Assembly: GCA_003215635.1 (NCBI GenBank)
Contig: QCKC01000001.1
Span: 100,316 to 164,315, forward strand
Source of the DNA: Prochlorococcus sp. AG-409-J19
Lineage (GTDB): Bacteria; Cyanobacteriota; Cyanobacteriia; PCC-6307; Cyanobiaceae
Length of the DNA stretch: 64,000 bases
Direction: 5' to 3'
Below are positions 44,302 through 55,091 of the stretch, in pieces; within the stretch, counting starts at the first letter, position 1, and the number at the start of each line of letters is the position of its first letter. The notes under the pieces are model-generated. The model saw only the letters and a list, made by a program, of their open reading frames with translations, made no database searches and had not been told where the DNA came from. The position numbers and the translations under genes are program-made.

Positions 44302-45399
44302 ATGCTCCAACTTCTTCGTGAATGGCCGCCTGGATACGGTGGTATCGAGCGAGTAGCTCATCATATGGCTGTCGAATGGCAACAACAAGGAAAAGTTTGT
44401 ACAGTTTATAGCCTCGCAAATGAACCTAAAGGTTTAAATCTTAAGGACCCGCTATTAGTACCTTATAAAAGAACATCTATTCCCTGTCTTACAATGGGTC
44501 AGCTAAGGATACCTTTACCAAGCAAGGCAATATTCAATCTACTAATTTCCTCTGAAGATCTTCATGCTCATCTACCTTGTCCGGGCATACTAATAATTAT
44601 TGCAATAGCAGCAATACTAAAACCAAATAGAAAAATAAGTGTTCACTGGCATTCTTTTCTAAAAATAGACCGATCATTTAAGGGTTTAATGATTGGAATC
44701 TATCAATTAATAGCAATAAAATATGTAAAGAGATTGCGTATGATAATAACCACCTCACCGGTTCTTATAACAGAGTTAATTAGATGCGGTTGCAAGTCTT
44801 CTCGTTTACATCTATTACCTTGCTGCCTTGATGAAAATCTTGAAAAAGAGTCGTTAGCATTACCAATTAGAAAAAGTCAATCTTCTAAGCAACTAAAAGT
44901 TATCTATATAGGTAGATTAGACAGCTATAAAAGAGTTGACTGGTTAATAAATTCTCTTAAGAAAATGAACAATTCTTGGCAATTAGATATTATAGGAAAC
45001 GGTCCAAATATTGACTACCTAAAATCAATCTCCAAAAACGAGCCGGTGCGATTTTGGGGTTTACTTAAAGAAAGCTCCAAGCTTAGAAGGATTGCAAAAG
45101 CCGACGTTTTGGTTTTACCTTCTGATCGTTCTAACGAAGCATTTGGTATTGTTCAACTAGAAGCTATGGCTAGTGGTATTCCTGCAATTTCTTTTATATC
45201 TCCAAAATCCGGAATGGATTGGGTATCACGTATTCCTGGTCTTATTTGGTCTCATAAACCAGATGATTTAAGCGAATTACTAGATCACTTAGCCAATCAA
45301 CCTGAATGGCGAATAGTATTAGGGGAACAATCTAGATTGAGATACTCATCACTTTTCTCGCACTCAATTTGGAAGAAACGTTTTCAAGAATTAATCTAA
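44302..45399 (+). CDS. Family 4 glycosyltransferase
   Basis: A 365-residue GT-B glycosyltransferase. The N-terminus has the acceptor-side motif Pro-Pro-Gly-Tyr-Gly-Gly-Ile-Glu-Arg (9-17), and the C-terminal part shows Tyr-Ile-Gly-Arg-Leu-Asp-Ser-Tyr-Lys-Arg and Glu-Ala-Phe-Gly-Ile-Val-Gln-Leu-Glu-Ala-Met-Ala-Ser-Gly. Its stop overlaps the start of the next glycosyltransferase (TAATG). The pair probably adds sugars to the glycan exported by the Wzm/Wzt genes that follow. Confidence 0.9.
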   Translation: MLQLLREWPPGYGGIERVAHHMAVEWQQQGKVCTVYSLANEPKGLNLKDPLLVPYKRTSIPCLTMGQLRIPLPSKAIFNLLISSEDLHAHLPCPGILIIIAIAAILKPNRKISVHWHSFLKIDRSFKGLMIGIYQLIAIKYVKRLRMIITTSPVLITELIRCGCKSSRLHLLPCCLDENLEKESLALPIRKSQSSKQLKVIYIGRLDSYKRVDWLINSLKKMNNSWQLDIIGNGPNIDYLKSISKNEPVRFWGLLKESSKLRRIAKADVLVLPSDRSNEAFGIVQLEAMASGIPAISFISPKSGMDWVSRIPGLIWSHKPDDLSELLDHLANQPEWRIVLGEQSRLRYSSLFSHSIWKKRFQELI

Positions 45400-46511
45400 T
45401 GCTAAATAGTTCGAATCTACTTTTTAACCTTTTGCCATATCGCCCAACCCAAACAGGTCTAAGTCGATATACAGAAAGACTTCTTACTGATTGGGAAACA
45501 AGCACAAAGACAGAACTACCACCTCAACTTCGCGTAACAGAAAATGGCCAAGGTATTATCAGAAACTCTAATGATCTTCCTAAAATACAAAACTCCCTAC
45601 GCATTCGCTGGTTACAAAAAAATGCGTTGGTGCAACATGGAATTAATGTCAAGAGATTAATTGAGCAAGTTAAACCATCAACAATCTATTCACCGTATTC
45701 AGATAAACTGCTAGGAGTTAAAAATATACGACAGATAATTACTTGTCATGATCTTATACCTCTATATTTTCCGAACAGTTTTAGTGCTTACTTACGTAGC
45801 AAATTCTGGCTGCCGCAACATTTTCAACAAGCTAACAAAATTATTGCAATTAGTAGAAGTGTTGCTGATTTATTAATTAAAGAAGGTATCCCTTCAAAAA
45901 AAATAGATGTAGTTCATAACGGAATTGAATATATCAATAATCCAATAACTAGCCCCATTTCCCAGAATTGCTTAGTTCTAGCACGACATGCCAAAAACAA
46001 GAATATTCAATTGGCACTAAAAGGTTTTGCACATCTCCTCAAACTCCAGCCAAACTGGTCAGGCAAACTAGTCATTATTGGAAGCAAAGGAAGTGAAACT
46101 AAAAAGTTAAAGGATCTAGAGCGAGAATTAGAACTTCTAGACAGAATTGAATGGTTGCCTAACCTAACCTTAGAAAAACTCGAAGATCAATGGAAAAAGA
46201 GCTTTTGCCTAATTTCAACTAGTTTAATGGAAGGGTTCAATTATCCCTTATTTGAAGCACAAGCTAGAGGACTACCAACTTTGGCTAGTCGAATTTCAGC
46301 TCACCTGGAGCTCCATGATGGAATATCGCTTCTTTTCAATCTCAACGATCATGGAGTTAGTCTCGCTTGGCAACTACAAAACCTTTCGCAAGACAACAGC
46401 CTTTGGCAACAGCTTTCCCAAACGGGCTTAACCCATGCCCGACAATTCAGTCTAGAGAAACAGACTCTGGCTATTGCCAAAATCCTGGCAGTGGAGCACA
46501 GCGGCCAGTAG
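45399..46511 (+). CDS. Family 4 glycosyltransferase
   Basis: A GT-B glycosyltransferase of about 370 residues from the ATG at 45399 that overlaps the previous stop; an in-frame TTG at 45369 is less likely. Opening motif Tyr-Arg-Pro-Thr-Gln-Thr-Gly-Leu-Ser-Arg-Tyr-Thr; donor site includes Leu-Met-Glu-Gly-Phe-Asn-Tyr-Pro-Leu-Phe-Glu-Ala-Gln-Ala-Arg-Gly, a variant of the E-x7-E motif seen in mannosyltransferase-like GT4 enzymes. Its 3' end overlaps the ABC transporter ATPase gene. Confidence 0.88.
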   Translation: MLNSSNLLFNLLPYRPTQTGLSRYTERLLTDWETSTKTELPPQLRVTENGQGIIRNSNDLPKIQNSLRIRWLQKNALVQHGINVKRLIEQVKPSTIYSPYSDKLLGVKNIRQIITCHDLIPLYFPNSFSAYLRSKFWLPQHFQQANKIIAISRSVADLLIKEGIPSKKIDVVHNGIEYINNPITSPISQNCLVLARHAKNKNIQLALKGFAHLLKLQPNWSGKLVIIGSKGSETKKLKDLERELELLDRIEWLPNLTLEKLEDQWKKSFCLISTSLMEGFNYPLFEAQARGLPTLASRISAHLELHDGISLLFNLNDHGVSLAWQLQNLSQDNSLWQQLSQTGLTHARQFSLEKQTLAIAKILAVEHSGQ

Positions 46512-47248
46512 TTCTAACTCTCCGCAATGTCGGGCTGGAAATACCAGTTTTAACAACCGAAACAAGAAGTCTAAAAGCTAGTTTGATTCGTTCTGTAACG
46601 GGAGGGAAGCTCAGCAGAAGCAAAGGTGGCGCGGTAATTACAGCACTCAATAATGTCAGTTGTACAGTCCATGAGGGGGAACGAATTGCTCTGATTGGTC
46701 ACAATGGCGCAGGCAAATCTTCTTTCCTGCGCCTGATCTCTGGAATCTATGAGCACACCTCAGGATTTTTCGAAGCGAAGGTAAGAGTTTTCCCAATGCT
46801 GCACAAAAGTTTTATAACGAGCCCAGAACTAAGTGGAATGCAAGCCTTAAAAGCTCACTATCTAATGGTTAATAGAAATCTTTATGGTTTCGAGGCATTT
46901 TGTGACGATGTAATCAATTTTTCTGGCCTTGGAGATTATGTACACCTTCCCGTAAAAACATATAGCCAGGGTATGGCGACTAGATTACTATTTGCAGTTC
47001 TTACTTCTTGTACTCATGAATGCTTAGCACTTGATGAAGGCTTAGGAGCAGGAGACAGTAGCTTTTTTGATCGTGCCCAAAAAAGATTAGAGGATTTTCT
47101 AAGTACTACAGGTACCTTATTTTTAGCTTCTCATTCAGATCAATTACTACGGAGATTCTGTGATAGAGGACTTGTTTTCGAAGAAGGAAAACTCATCTTT
47201 GATGGTCCATTAAATTCGGCTCTTGCTAATTACCACAAAACAAAGTGA
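46367..47248 (+). CDS. Polysaccharide ABC exporter, ATP-binding subunit (Wzt/KpsT-like)
   Basis: The ATPase of a capsule or O-antigen exporter. Walker A Gly-His-Asn-Gly-Ala-Gly-Lys-Ser-Ser follows the usual N-terminal strand, and Thr-Tyr-Ser-Gln-Gly-Met-Ala-Thr-Arg is the signature region of this subfamily. Walker B is Cys-Leu-Ala-Leu-Asp-Glu-Gly. No Wzt C-terminal carbohydrate domain is present, so it is KpsT-like in length. The true start is unclear: homology begins at about 46508, yet the only standard in-frame starts are TTG codons at 46367 and 46403 inside the previous gene. Coupled to the permease by a GTGA overlap. Confidence 0.88.
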   Translation: MATTKPFARQQPLATAFPNGLNPCPTIQSRETDSGYCQNPGSGAQRPVVLTLRNVGLEIPVLTTETRSLKASLIRSVTGGKLSRSKGGAVITALNNVSCTVHEGERIALIGHNGAGKSSFLRLISGIYEHTSGFFEAKVRVFPMLHKSFITSPELSGMQALKAHYLMVNRNLYGFEAFCDDVINFSGLGDYVHLPVKTYSQGMATRLLFAVLTSCTHECLALDEGLGAGDSSFFDRAQKRLEDFLSTTGTLFLASHSDQLLRRFCDRGLVFEEGKLIFDGPLNSALANYHKTK

Positions 47249-48054
47249 ATACACTAAAAACCTTTCCTAAAAAATCTGTTTCCGCAACTTTAAAAGAAGC
47301 ATGGACATCAAGAAGAGTGTGGTGGTTCACAGCAACTGCACGAACTAAAGCTCGTTTCGTAAGAACAATTTTTGGAAGTTTCTGGCTAGGTTTATCCAAT
47401 CTATTTTCAATTGGTGCTCTTGCTCTGGTTTATGGAGCGGTTTTTAAAGTAAAAGATTTTGATACATATGTTGTATATCTTGGAATTGGGTTAGTGGTTT
47501 GGAACAGCATCGCAGCTGCAATTGGATCATCACCAAATTTATTTGAACATAATCATGCTCATGTTCATAATACCAATCTCAATCCTGTTTTCTATACACT
47601 AGAAGAATGGGCTTTCCAAATACAAACATTTATTCAATCTTTTCTACTGGTAATATTAGCGCTTAGTTTCTTTCAGAATGATCTAATTGTTAATCTAATT
47701 TTATATGGTTGGCTACCCATATTGAACCTCTTCCTTTTCTTGTACTGGTTACCTGTTTTTGTTTGTCTTCTAGGTGCGCGTTACAGGGATCTTTATCAAC
47801 TTGTACCTATCGTACTTCAACTAGTTTTTTTACTCTCACCAATACTCTACAACAAAGAAAATCTAGGTAGAATGGTTTGGACAGCAAACTTTAATCCATT
47901 GTATAGAATCTTGAGTCCTATAAGATCTACCCTGATGCAAGGGAGATTAGAAATAAACTCAGGTATGGTTATCTTTATTATTAATATAATTTGTATTTGG
48001 CTTTCATTAAAATTGCTAAATAAAGAAAGACGTAATTTGCCTTTTCTAGTTTAA
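47245..48054 (+). CDS. Polysaccharide ABC exporter, permease subunit (Wzm/TagG-like)
   Basis: A 269-residue integral membrane protein of the ABC-2 type. Six hydrophobic helices can be placed between residues 45 and 262, with the N-terminal amphipathic segment (Ser-Arg-Arg-Val-Trp-Trp-Phe) and the conserved Arg-Tyr-Arg-Asp (about 180) typical of Wzm/TagG. It starts at GTG 47245 overlapping the ATPase stop. Together they would move a lipid-linked glycan across the inner membrane. Confidence 0.93.
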   Translation: MNTLKTFPKKSVSATLKEAWTSRRVWWFTATARTKARFVRTIFGSFWLGLSNLFSIGALALVYGAVFKVKDFDTYVVYLGIGLVVWNSIAAAIGSSPNLFEHNHAHVHNTNLNPVFYTLEEWAFQIQTFIQSFLLVILALSFFQNDLIVNLILYGWLPILNLFLFLYWLPVFVCLLGARYRDLYQLVPIVLQLVFLLSPILYNKENLGRMVWTANFNPLYRILSPIRSTLMQGRLEINSGMVIFIINIICIWLSLKLLNKERRNLPFLV

Positions 48055-48064
48055 GAGAAAATAT

Positions 48065-49582
48065 TCATGCTAACAATTCGCATAGGTCTTTTTTAAATCT
48101 ATCTCTAATAAGTATTTGCTTTTTGTTGTATCTATTAATCCTACGTTTCCTTTCTGCCGCAGGAGTATCAAACTTGTTCAAGAACAAATTTTTAACTGAT
48201 TGCATTGCTACTGCCCAATCTCGGCTTTCCAAAGTGTTTATCAATAAAACAATATCTGCAAAATCATCCATTGCTTGAATCTCTCTGTGTGAGTCACAGT
48301 CACTTGAAATTGCTGTCATGCCTAAACAAGCAGAATCCAAAACAGGTATTCCAAACCCTTCCACTAAAGATGGGCTAAGAAGTGACATCGCATTCAAATA
48401 AAGATCAAGCTTTGCACTTTCACTGATGTAACCAGTCAACAGAATGCCTGGTTCATTTTTTACGATTTCTTTAACAGCCTTACTGTAAGAATCCTTCTTT
48501 AATCTACCTGTAACACAAAGCCTAATTCCTTGACTTCCTAAATTTGACTCTGCATATGCTTTAACAAGAAATAACAAATTCTTCCGAGCTTCAACAGAAG
48601 AATTAAAAAGCAAATATTTAAATGGTTCAAGACCTTTCTTCTGCTTTGGCCTCAACAAATGACATACTGGTCTTAGATCACTAACTTGATCAGGATTTTC
48701 GCTAAGCCAAGATGGAAAATCTAATGAAGGTGGTTGTATAAAAACTTTCTCCTTAGGCGAGCGATTTTGGTTATGAAATTCAAGGCCTAATTTATTATCA
48801 TAATTAATCCTCGACTGATATTTAATTGCGGTTGATTCAGAAACAAATATTCGTCTTGAATCAAGACATGCTTGTAGTCGATGACTAAATCCAAGTGTAT
48901 TATCATGAGTCAGGGCATATTCAAGCGGAATGATATCGTGAACAGTTTGAGCAAAAACCGATATATTTTTAGGCTTTATATTTAATGGACAGCAAGTGAT
49001 AAAAACATCAAATCCCTTTAAATCTATTATTACTGGTTTCTGTTTCTTTAAAAGAGCTGCTATTTGAGTTGAGAAATAAAGTTTCCTAGCACAAAGTATT
49101 CCTTCAATATACTGAAGATAACCTAAGCGATCATTCCTCAAATAAGGGCTATCGAATAATTCAGATAAATCAATTCTATGTATATTTCGCGATGAATAAT
49201 AACGTGGGCGACGAAAAAATTCTAACAAGTCCTCTAATTCTCTCAACAGATTTGCCAGTTTCCGAAAAATACGTATTTTACTTTCTATCCAATGTGCTGA
49301 TATGGCTATCCTTCCTTGAGATAATGACTCTAGAACTTTAGTACTCTGAATAATTGATTTTGTCTGAATAGGTAGTTTGTTTAATCCACCACCATTTATA
49401 GGTGAATCAAACTCAGTCAATAACCAGACCTCTGCTCCTGCTGCATGGAGGTTACGAATCAAAGCCTTAGAGTAAACAGCAATTCCGCGATGCTCAATTT
49501 GCTCCAAATCATAAGCAGTTACAACTATTTTCTTACCTTGAAGAGTCATTTTATTCACTGAAAGATCTGCTGACAGCGTCAT
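48065..49582 (-). CDS. Family 4 glycosyltransferase
   Basis: A long (505-residue) GT4 enzyme. It starts with a hydrophobic strand then Glu-His-Arg-Gly-Ile-Ala-Val-Tyr-Ser-Lys, the acceptor-side loop, and has the donor site Leu-Val-Glu-Gly-Phe-Gly-Ile-Pro-Val-Leu-Asp-Ser-Ala near residue 420. A 120-residue insert between the two halves explains the length. Met12 is an alternative start. It is the last gene of a minus-strand trio with a GT2 and an RgpF-like protein, convergent to the permease. Confidence 0.85.
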   Translation of the reverse strand: MTLSADLSVNKMTLQGKKIVVTAYDLEQIEHRGIAVYSKALIRNLHAAGAEVWLLTEFDSPINGGGLNKLPIQTKSIIQSTKVLESLSQGRIAISAHWIESKIRIFRKLANLLRELEDLLEFFRRPRYYSSRNIHRIDLSELFDSPYLRNDRLGYLQYIEGILCARKLYFSTQIAALLKKQKPVIIDLKGFDVFITCCPLNIKPKNISVFAQTVHDIIPLEYALTHDNTLGFSHRLQACLDSRRIFVSESTAIKYQSRINYDNKLGLEFHNQNRSPKEKVFIQPPSLDFPSWLSENPDQVSDLRPVCHLLRPKQKKGLEPFKYLLFNSSVEARKNLLFLVKAYAESNLGSQGIRLCVTGRLKKDSYSKAVKEIVKNEPGILLTGYISESAKLDLYLNAMSLLSPSLVEGFGIPVLDSACLGMTAISSDCDSHREIQAMDDFADIVLLINTLESRDWAVAMQSVKNLFLNKFDTPAAERKRRINRYNKKQILIRDRFKKDLCELLA

Positions 49583-49745
49583 TGAGACAAATTATGCAGT
49601 CCAGGCATAAACATATTACTAGCTTAAACTTAAAAAATGAAAAAATAATCTTCAATGTATTTTCCAATCTAAATTAAACCCGTAGAGGGTATCTCCTTTA
49701 TGTGTTTTCACATTTAAAAAAATTCTCTTAAGCATAATGGGGGAA

Positions 49746-50723
49746 TCAATGAATACTCTTCTTACTTTGTTGTAACTCCAAATTCTGAACTTTACGCTTC
49801 AAATTGTCAATCTCATCTTTTTGACGAAGTCGGGTTAATTGAAGAGAATGAGTTTGTTCTTGCCAATAAGCTAATTCTGATTTTATATTTAACCCATATT
49901 CATTCCATTTATCTGTTAAGGAGCGAAGAGCCTGAGATTCGTTTCTGCATGAAATCATTTCATGACGCAACTGTTCAATATTTGCTTCCTCGATGAATTG
50001 CCTATGAAGCTTACGTAACCTTCCTAGATCTTCGCTATTTCCTCCTTGCTCCTCAACAACCTTACGAGTTGATTCCGCTTCATGAATGCCACTAAAAGCA
50101 GGAGAATACCAAACTTCTAACTGAAGCTTTTTGCGCAAATCAATACAGAGCTCGACATCTTCTCCGCAAACACGATAAGACTCATTGAAAAGTAATTTTG
50201 AGAAGTTATCACGGCTAATCAATATCAAAGCGCCAGTAACTGCAGGGACAATCCTATTACCACCAGACACTTCGATTGCATCAGCAGGTACTAATTTATC
50301 GAGCAGATGATATGGAGAATGTCTATTATCAAATACAATTCCCGCATGAGTTATCTGTTCATACTGATCCCTCAACCGTGAGCCTACTATTCCAGCTTTA
50401 GACTCATTTATGAGACAATTCATAGCAGCCTCAATGCTATTTGAATCTAGAATTACATCGTCGTTAATCAATAGTAAATATTCTCCATTAGCAAGCATTG
50501 AGAGAGAATTCATATTCCCTGCAAAATGATATGGGGTACGCTGGGCTATAAGAAACTCATATCCAGAAGAATTATTAATTTCTTTTTCACCTTCAAGGTC
50601 ACCATTCCAAGAGCACAAAATTTCTACTTCTGAATTAGGCAGACTAGTTGCATGAACAACGCTTGCAAGCATTTGGTTCAATAGATTCGGCGTTCGCGAT
50701 ATAACTAGAATTGATAGTTTCAC
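49746..50723 (-). CDS. Family 2 glycosyltransferase with coiled-coil tail
   Basis: A 325-residue GT-A enzyme. Strand one opens the chain (Leu-Ser-Ile-Leu-Val-Ile-Ser-Arg), the metal site Leu-Ile-Asn-Asp-Asp-Val is at about 84-89 and the acceptor region shows Val-Cys-Gly-Glu-Asp-Val-Glu-Leu at about 192-199. The final 80 residues are a predicted coiled coil (heptads of Leu with Glu/Gln/Lys). Separated from the GT4 gene downstream by 163 bases without clear signals. Confidence 0.88.
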   Translation of the reverse strand: MKLSILVISRTPNLLNQMLASVVHATSLPNSEVEILCSWNGDLEGEKEINNSSGYEFLIAQRTPYHFAGNMNSLSMLANGEYLLLINDDVILDSNSIEAAMNCLINESKAGIVGSRLRDQYEQITHAGIVFDNRHSPYHLLDKLVPADAIEVSGGNRIVPAVTGALILISRDNFSKLLFNESYRVCGEDVELCIDLRKKLQLEVWYSPAFSGIHEAESTRKVVEEQGGNSEDLGRLRKLHRQFIEEANIEQLRHEMISCRNESQALRSLTDKWNEYGLNIKSELAYWQEQTHSLQLTRLRQKDEIDNLKRKVQNLELQQSKKSIH

Positions 50724-50781
50724 AGGAGTCTGTTTCCATTACCGCTAAGCCTATCAATTATATTAAATAATGTGGGAAGGC

Positions 50782-52071
50782 CTAAGGTTGCAATCCATAT
50801 TTGTTACTGAATCGAGAGCGCAAAAGATATCTCAAATCCATTTTGAAATCCTCAGTACCATCTGGGATCCATTGGTAAAGTTGATCAAGATCATTTAAAG
50901 AAGAATTGGACATTGGAAAACCAAACAAAACTTGTTTTTTTATCAGAGGAAATCCATCTTTTAACAAAGTTCTCCAAGCGAAAAGAGTCATGTTTACTTC
51001 TCTTGGATCAAAGATATTATAACTTGCTAGTTCAGCATGAATACCATTTTGACTTACAAGTAAATCCATCAATCCATGCTTAGACCATGTACTAACCCCT
51101 GATGAAATCATTGCCTGCGTCAAACCAATCTCTCCCTGATCAATCAAGTTATCTTTGTCACCTTTCAATGGTAATGTGTGCCAAAAGTTTCTCCAACAGT
51201 TGCTTTTCATAAGTACATTATTTACCCCTAACAAATAAGATTGCAAATGATAGAGATTGCGCTCTATCGAATCTGTCATGCCTACCATCATGGGATCACT
51301 AGAAGATAGTTTAAACTCAAATTCATCAATTACATCACAGAATTTTTTTGAGCCTAAAATAGGAATGGTGCTATCATTTGCAAGAATCAAATACTTAAAT
51401 TTCTCTAATACATCTAATCTATCAGCAAGTAACAAACTGAAATCTCTATAGGCACCAATACAAAGTCCTATGTTTAACCTCCTGGTCACTAAAATACTTA
51501 TATTTTCAAGCGCTTCTTTGTTTTCTTTAGATAGATTTGATGACGAAACAACAACAAGCCAATCTCTTTTAGTTAATTCCTCTAAAACTGCAATCCAAGT
51601 TTTCGGCAAATAACCAAAAGGATCGTAATGATGCCATAAAAAAATCTTTTGATTATGAGACTCCAGTAAAAAATTCATCAATCTCTGAGAATCAGAGAAT
51701 CGAAAAGAAGAATTCCATCGAGAATAAAGTAACTCTTTATGTGTTTCAGACCAAGCTTCAGTATTTATAAGGGCATTTGTAATTTGTTCCACATCAAAAT
51801 CCAAACAGTTTGAATTATGAGCTGCCATCGCCAACCACATTGACAGTTTGGGCATCTGACGATTAGATCGCAATCCAATTAACCATAGGAATTTCAAAAC
51901 TTTCAAAAGAACAGGCCTGCTTTTATAAAGACTTACCAGTGACTTGTAGGCAAAAAGGTTCGAAAAATTTTGCGCTTCCTGAAGTGATGCGTCCAATTGG
52001 ACGGCAAGCCTTCGTAAAGCCAATCCATTATTTAATCTTTGGAAACGTTTTCTCATGAAAATTTCACTCAA
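50782..52071 (-). CDS. Rhamnan-synthesis (RgpF-like) protein
   Basis: A 429-residue protein resembling the RgpF family of rhamnose-polysaccharide enzymes: His-His-Tyr-Asp-Pro-Phe-Gly-Tyr at about 146-153, a Val-Val-Val-Ser-Ser-Ser-Asn strand, Ala-Asn-Asp-Ser-Thr near 224 and Gly-Met-Thr-Asp-Ser. The N-terminal 110 residues are helical and not part of the family core. With the rfbABCD operon at the other end of the island it fits synthesis of a rhamnose-containing polymer. Divergent from secA across 173 bases. Confidence 0.78.
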   Translation of the reverse strand: MSEIFMRKRFQRLNNGLALRRLAVQLDASLQEAQNFSNLFAYKSLVSLYKSRPVLLKVLKFLWLIGLRSNRQMPKLSMWLAMAAHNSNCLDFDVEQITNALINTEAWSETHKELLYSRWNSSFRFSDSQRLMNFLLESHNQKIFLWHHYDPFGYLPKTWIAVLEELTKRDWLVVVSSSNLSKENKEALENISILVTRRLNIGLCIGAYRDFSLLLADRLDVLEKFKYLILANDSTIPILGSKKFCDVIDEFEFKLSSSDPMMVGMTDSIERNLYHLQSYLLGVNNVLMKSNCWRNFWHTLPLKGDKDNLIDQGEIGLTQAMISSGVSTWSKHGLMDLLVSQNGIHAELASYNIFDPREVNMTLFAWRTLLKDGFPLIKKQVLFGFPMSNSSLNDLDQLYQWIPDGTEDFKMDLRYLLRSRFSNKYGLQP

Positions 52072-52244
52072 ACCATTTACTCAAAACTGAAGGTTTGAGC
52101 TAGCCAGATCAATGTACTTCGAAGGTGAGGACTCATTCATAAAGTAATGAAAGCTAACCAAAACCAATTCTAAAAACAATTTTCTCAAATATAAGCTTTG
52201 AACCTCGTTAGGCTTACTAAAGTTCCCTGGTCAATTTTTAAGCC

Positions 52245-55091
52245 ATGCTCAAGCTCCTGCTGGGTGACCCTAATACCCGCAAGCTGAAGCGCTATCAACC
52301 ATTAGTCACTGACATCAATCTCCTTGAGGAGGATATTGCTCCACTGAGTGACGAAGAACTTCGAGCGAAAACAGCTCAGTTTCAGGAAAAACTAGGCAAA
52401 GTCGGTCAACTAGATCAACAACTGTTAATGCTTGATGAGTTGTTGCCTGAAGCGTTTGCCGTTGTACGTGAAGCAGGCAAAAGAGTTCTAGGGATGAGAC
52501 ACTTCGACGTGCAATTAATTGGAGGCATGGTCCTTCATGAAGGACAAATAGCAGAAATGAAAACAGGAGAAGGTAAAACCCTTGTCGCAACGCTACCCAG
52601 TTACTTAAATGCTTTAACCGGTCGAGGGGTCCATGTAGTAACTGTTAACGATTATTTGGCACGGCGTGATGCTGAATGGATGGGACAAATTCATCGATTC
52701 TTAGGACTCAGTGTTGGTTTAATTCAACAAGACATGAGTCCTGAGCAGAGAAAAAAGAACTACTCATGCGATATCACATATGCCACTAATTCCGAACTCG
52801 GTTTTGACTATCTTAGAGATAATATGGCTACAGACATTAATGAAGTAGTTCAAAGAGAATTTCAGTTTTGCGTAATCGATGAAGTGGATTCCATTCTTAT
52901 TGATGAGGCTCGAACACCATTAATTATTTCTGGACAAATAGAAAGACCACAAGAGAAATATCAAAAGGCTGCAGCAGTAGCTCATTCTTTAGAAAGAGCG
53001 GCAGAAATGGGCAAAGATGGAATTGATCCAGAAGGTGATTATGAAGTTGATGAAAAACAAAGAAGCTGTATACTTACTGATCAAGGATTTGGGAAGGTTG
53101 AAAAACAACTACAAATAAGTGATTTATTTAATCCAGCTGATCCTTGGGCACATTATATAACAAATGCTTTAAAAGCTAAAGAATTATTCATCAGAGATGT
53201 CAACTACATAGTCAGAGACGGTGAGGCAGTAATTGTTGATGAATTCACAGGAAGAGTAATGCCTGGTCGTCGCTGGAGTGATGGACAACATCAAGCAATA
53301 GAAGCGAAAGAAAAATTAGATATTCAACCTGAGACTCAAACTCTTGCGTCAATAACTTATCAAAATTTCTTTCTACTATATCCACGCCTAGCAGGAATGA
53401 CAGGTACAGCAAAAACAGAGGAAGTTGAATTTGAAAAAACCTATAAATTAGAGACTTCAGTTATTCCAACCAATAGAAAAGTTGCGCGTCAAGATTGGGT
53501 AGATCAAGTTTTTAAAACTGAAGCAGCAAAATGGCGTGCTGTAGCCCAAGAGACCTTCGAGATACACAAACAAGGCCGACCAGTTCTTGTTGGAACTACA
53601 AGTGTTGAAAAAAGTGAGCTTTTAAGCTCTTTATTGGCCGAACAAGAAGTTCCTCATAATCTGTTAAATGCAAAACCCGAAAATGTTGAAAGAGAAGCAG
53701 AAATTGTTGCCCAAGCTGGTCGTGCTGGTGCCGTAACTATTGCAACAAATATGGCAGGCAGGGGAACTGACATAATTCTCGGGGGTAATAGTGACTATAT
53801 GGCGCGACTAAAGTTACGAGAAGTGCTATTACCTCGCCTAGTCAAACCGGAAGAGGGACATAAACCACCAATTCCTCTTCAAAGGAGCTTAAACGGCAAA
53901 AAACATGAGGGTTTTGGATCTAAGACTAATAAACAAAACAAATCTTTTTCAAATAATGAGTTTAATGCCTTTGGAAGTCTTTATCCATGTACCCTTACAG
54001 AAGAAACAAATGAAACCTTAAATAAATTAACGCGTGATCTAATTGCAAAATGGGGAGATCGGGCACTAACTACAATTGAATTAGAAGATAAGATTTCAAC
54101 AGCAGCAGAAAAGGCACCTACTAATGACAATCAAATTGATGACTTACGAAAAGCAATTGCACAAGTTAAGAATGAGTATGATTCAGTAGTCTTACAAGAA
54201 GAAATTAAAGTTAGAGAGGCTGGAGGACTACACGTAATAGGTACGGAACGTCATGAATCCCGTAGAGTTGATAATCAGTTAAGAGGTAGATCCGCTCGCC
54301 AAGGAGATTTAGGTAGCACAAGGTTCTTCCTATCACTAGAAGATAATCTATTAAGAATTTTTGGCGGAGAAAGAGTAGCTTCCTTAATGAATGCTTTTAA
54401 AGTTGACGAAGATATGCCTATTGAATCAGGAATGCTGACACGTTCATTAGAAGGTGCTCAAAAGAAAGTCGAAACTTATTACTATGATATTCGCAAACAA
54501 GTGTTTGAATATGATGAAGTTATGAACAATCAAAGAAAAGCTGTTTATTCAGAACGGCGACGCGTACTTAATGGTATTGATCTAAAAAAACAAGTAATTG
54601 GATATGGCGAACAAACTATGGAGGATATTGTTGAAGCATATGTGAATCCTGACTTGCCTCCTGAAGAATGGGATTTAAATCAATTAGTAAGCAAAGTACA
54701 AGAGTTTGTATACCTCTTAAAAGATTTAAATCCTAATCAGCTAAATGGACTAGATATTGATCAACTCAAATCGTTTTTACAAGAACAATTAAGAAATGCC
54801 TATGACATGAAAGAATCCCAGATAGAAGAAAAAAGTCCTGGCTTAATGAAACAAGCAGAAAGGTTTTTTATTCTTCAACAAATAGATAATCTTTGGAGAG
54901 AGCATTTACAAGCAATGGATGCCCTTAGAGAGTCTGTAGGTCTAAGAGGATATGGCCAGAAAGATCCTCTTATTGAATATAAGAATGAAGGATATGACAT
55001 GTTTCTTGAAATGATGACAAACATGAGGAGAAATGTTATCTACTCTATGTTTATGTTTCAGCCTGCCTCAGAATCAACTAATAAGGAATGA
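52245..55091 (+). CDS. secA: Preprotein translocase ATPase SecA
   Basis: SecA drives protein export through SecYEG at the plasma and thylakoid membranes. The 948-residue protein has the DEAD motor with Lys-Thr-Gly-Glu-Gly-Lys-Thr (Walker A, about 105-111), the preprotein crosslinking domain, and Met-Ala-Gly-Arg-Gly-Thr-Asp in the second motor domain. There is a cyanobacterial-type insert of about 100 residues (about 530-640) before [11 protein letters not shown]. The C-terminal zinc tail of E. coli SecA is absent, as in other cyanobacteria. ATG start 52245. Confidence 0.99.
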   Translation: MLKLLLGDPNTRKLKRYQPLVTDINLLEEDIAPLSDEELRAKTAQFQEKLGKVGQLDQQLLMLDELLPEAFAVVREAGKRVLGMRHFDVQLIGGMVLHEGQIAEMKTGEGKTLVATLPSYLNALTGRGVHVVTVNDYLARRDAEWMGQIHRFLGLSVGLIQQDMSPEQRKKNYSCDITYATNSELGFDYLRDNMATDINEVVQREFQFCVIDEVDSILIDEARTPLIISGQIERPQEKYQKAAAVAHSLERAAEMGKDGIDPEGDYEVDEKQRSCILTDQGFGKVEKQLQISDLFNPADPWAHYITNALKAKELFIRDVNYIVRDGEAVIVDEFTGRVMPGRRWSDGQHQAIEAKEKLDIQPETQTLASITYQNFFLLYPRLAGMTGTAKTEEVEFEKTYKLETSVIPTNRKVARQDWVDQVFKTEAAKWRAVAQETFEIHKQGRPVLVGTTSVEKSELLSSLLAEQEVPHNLLNAKPENVEREAEIVAQAGRAGAVTIATNMAGRGTDIILGGNSDYMARLKLREVLLPRLVKPEEGHKPPIPLQRSLNGKKHEGFGSKTNKQNKSFSNNEFNAFGSLYPCTLTEETNETLNKLTRDLIAKWGDRALTTIELEDKISTAAEKAPTNDNQIDDLRKAIAQVKNEYDSVVLQEEIKVREAGGLHVIGTERHESRRVDNQLRGRSARQGDLGSTRFFLSLEDNLLRIFGGERVASLMNAFKVDEDMPIESGMLTRSLEGAQKKVETYYYDIRKQVFEYDEVMNNQRKAVYSERRRVLNGIDLKKQVIGYGEQTMEDIVEAYVNPDLPPEEWDLNQLVSKVQEFVYLLKDLNPNQLNGLDIDQLKSFLQEQLRNAYDMKESQIEEKSPGLMKQAERFFILQQIDNLWREHLQAMDALRESVGLRGYGQKDPLIEYKNEGYDMFLEMMTNMRRNVIYSMFMFQPASESTNKE

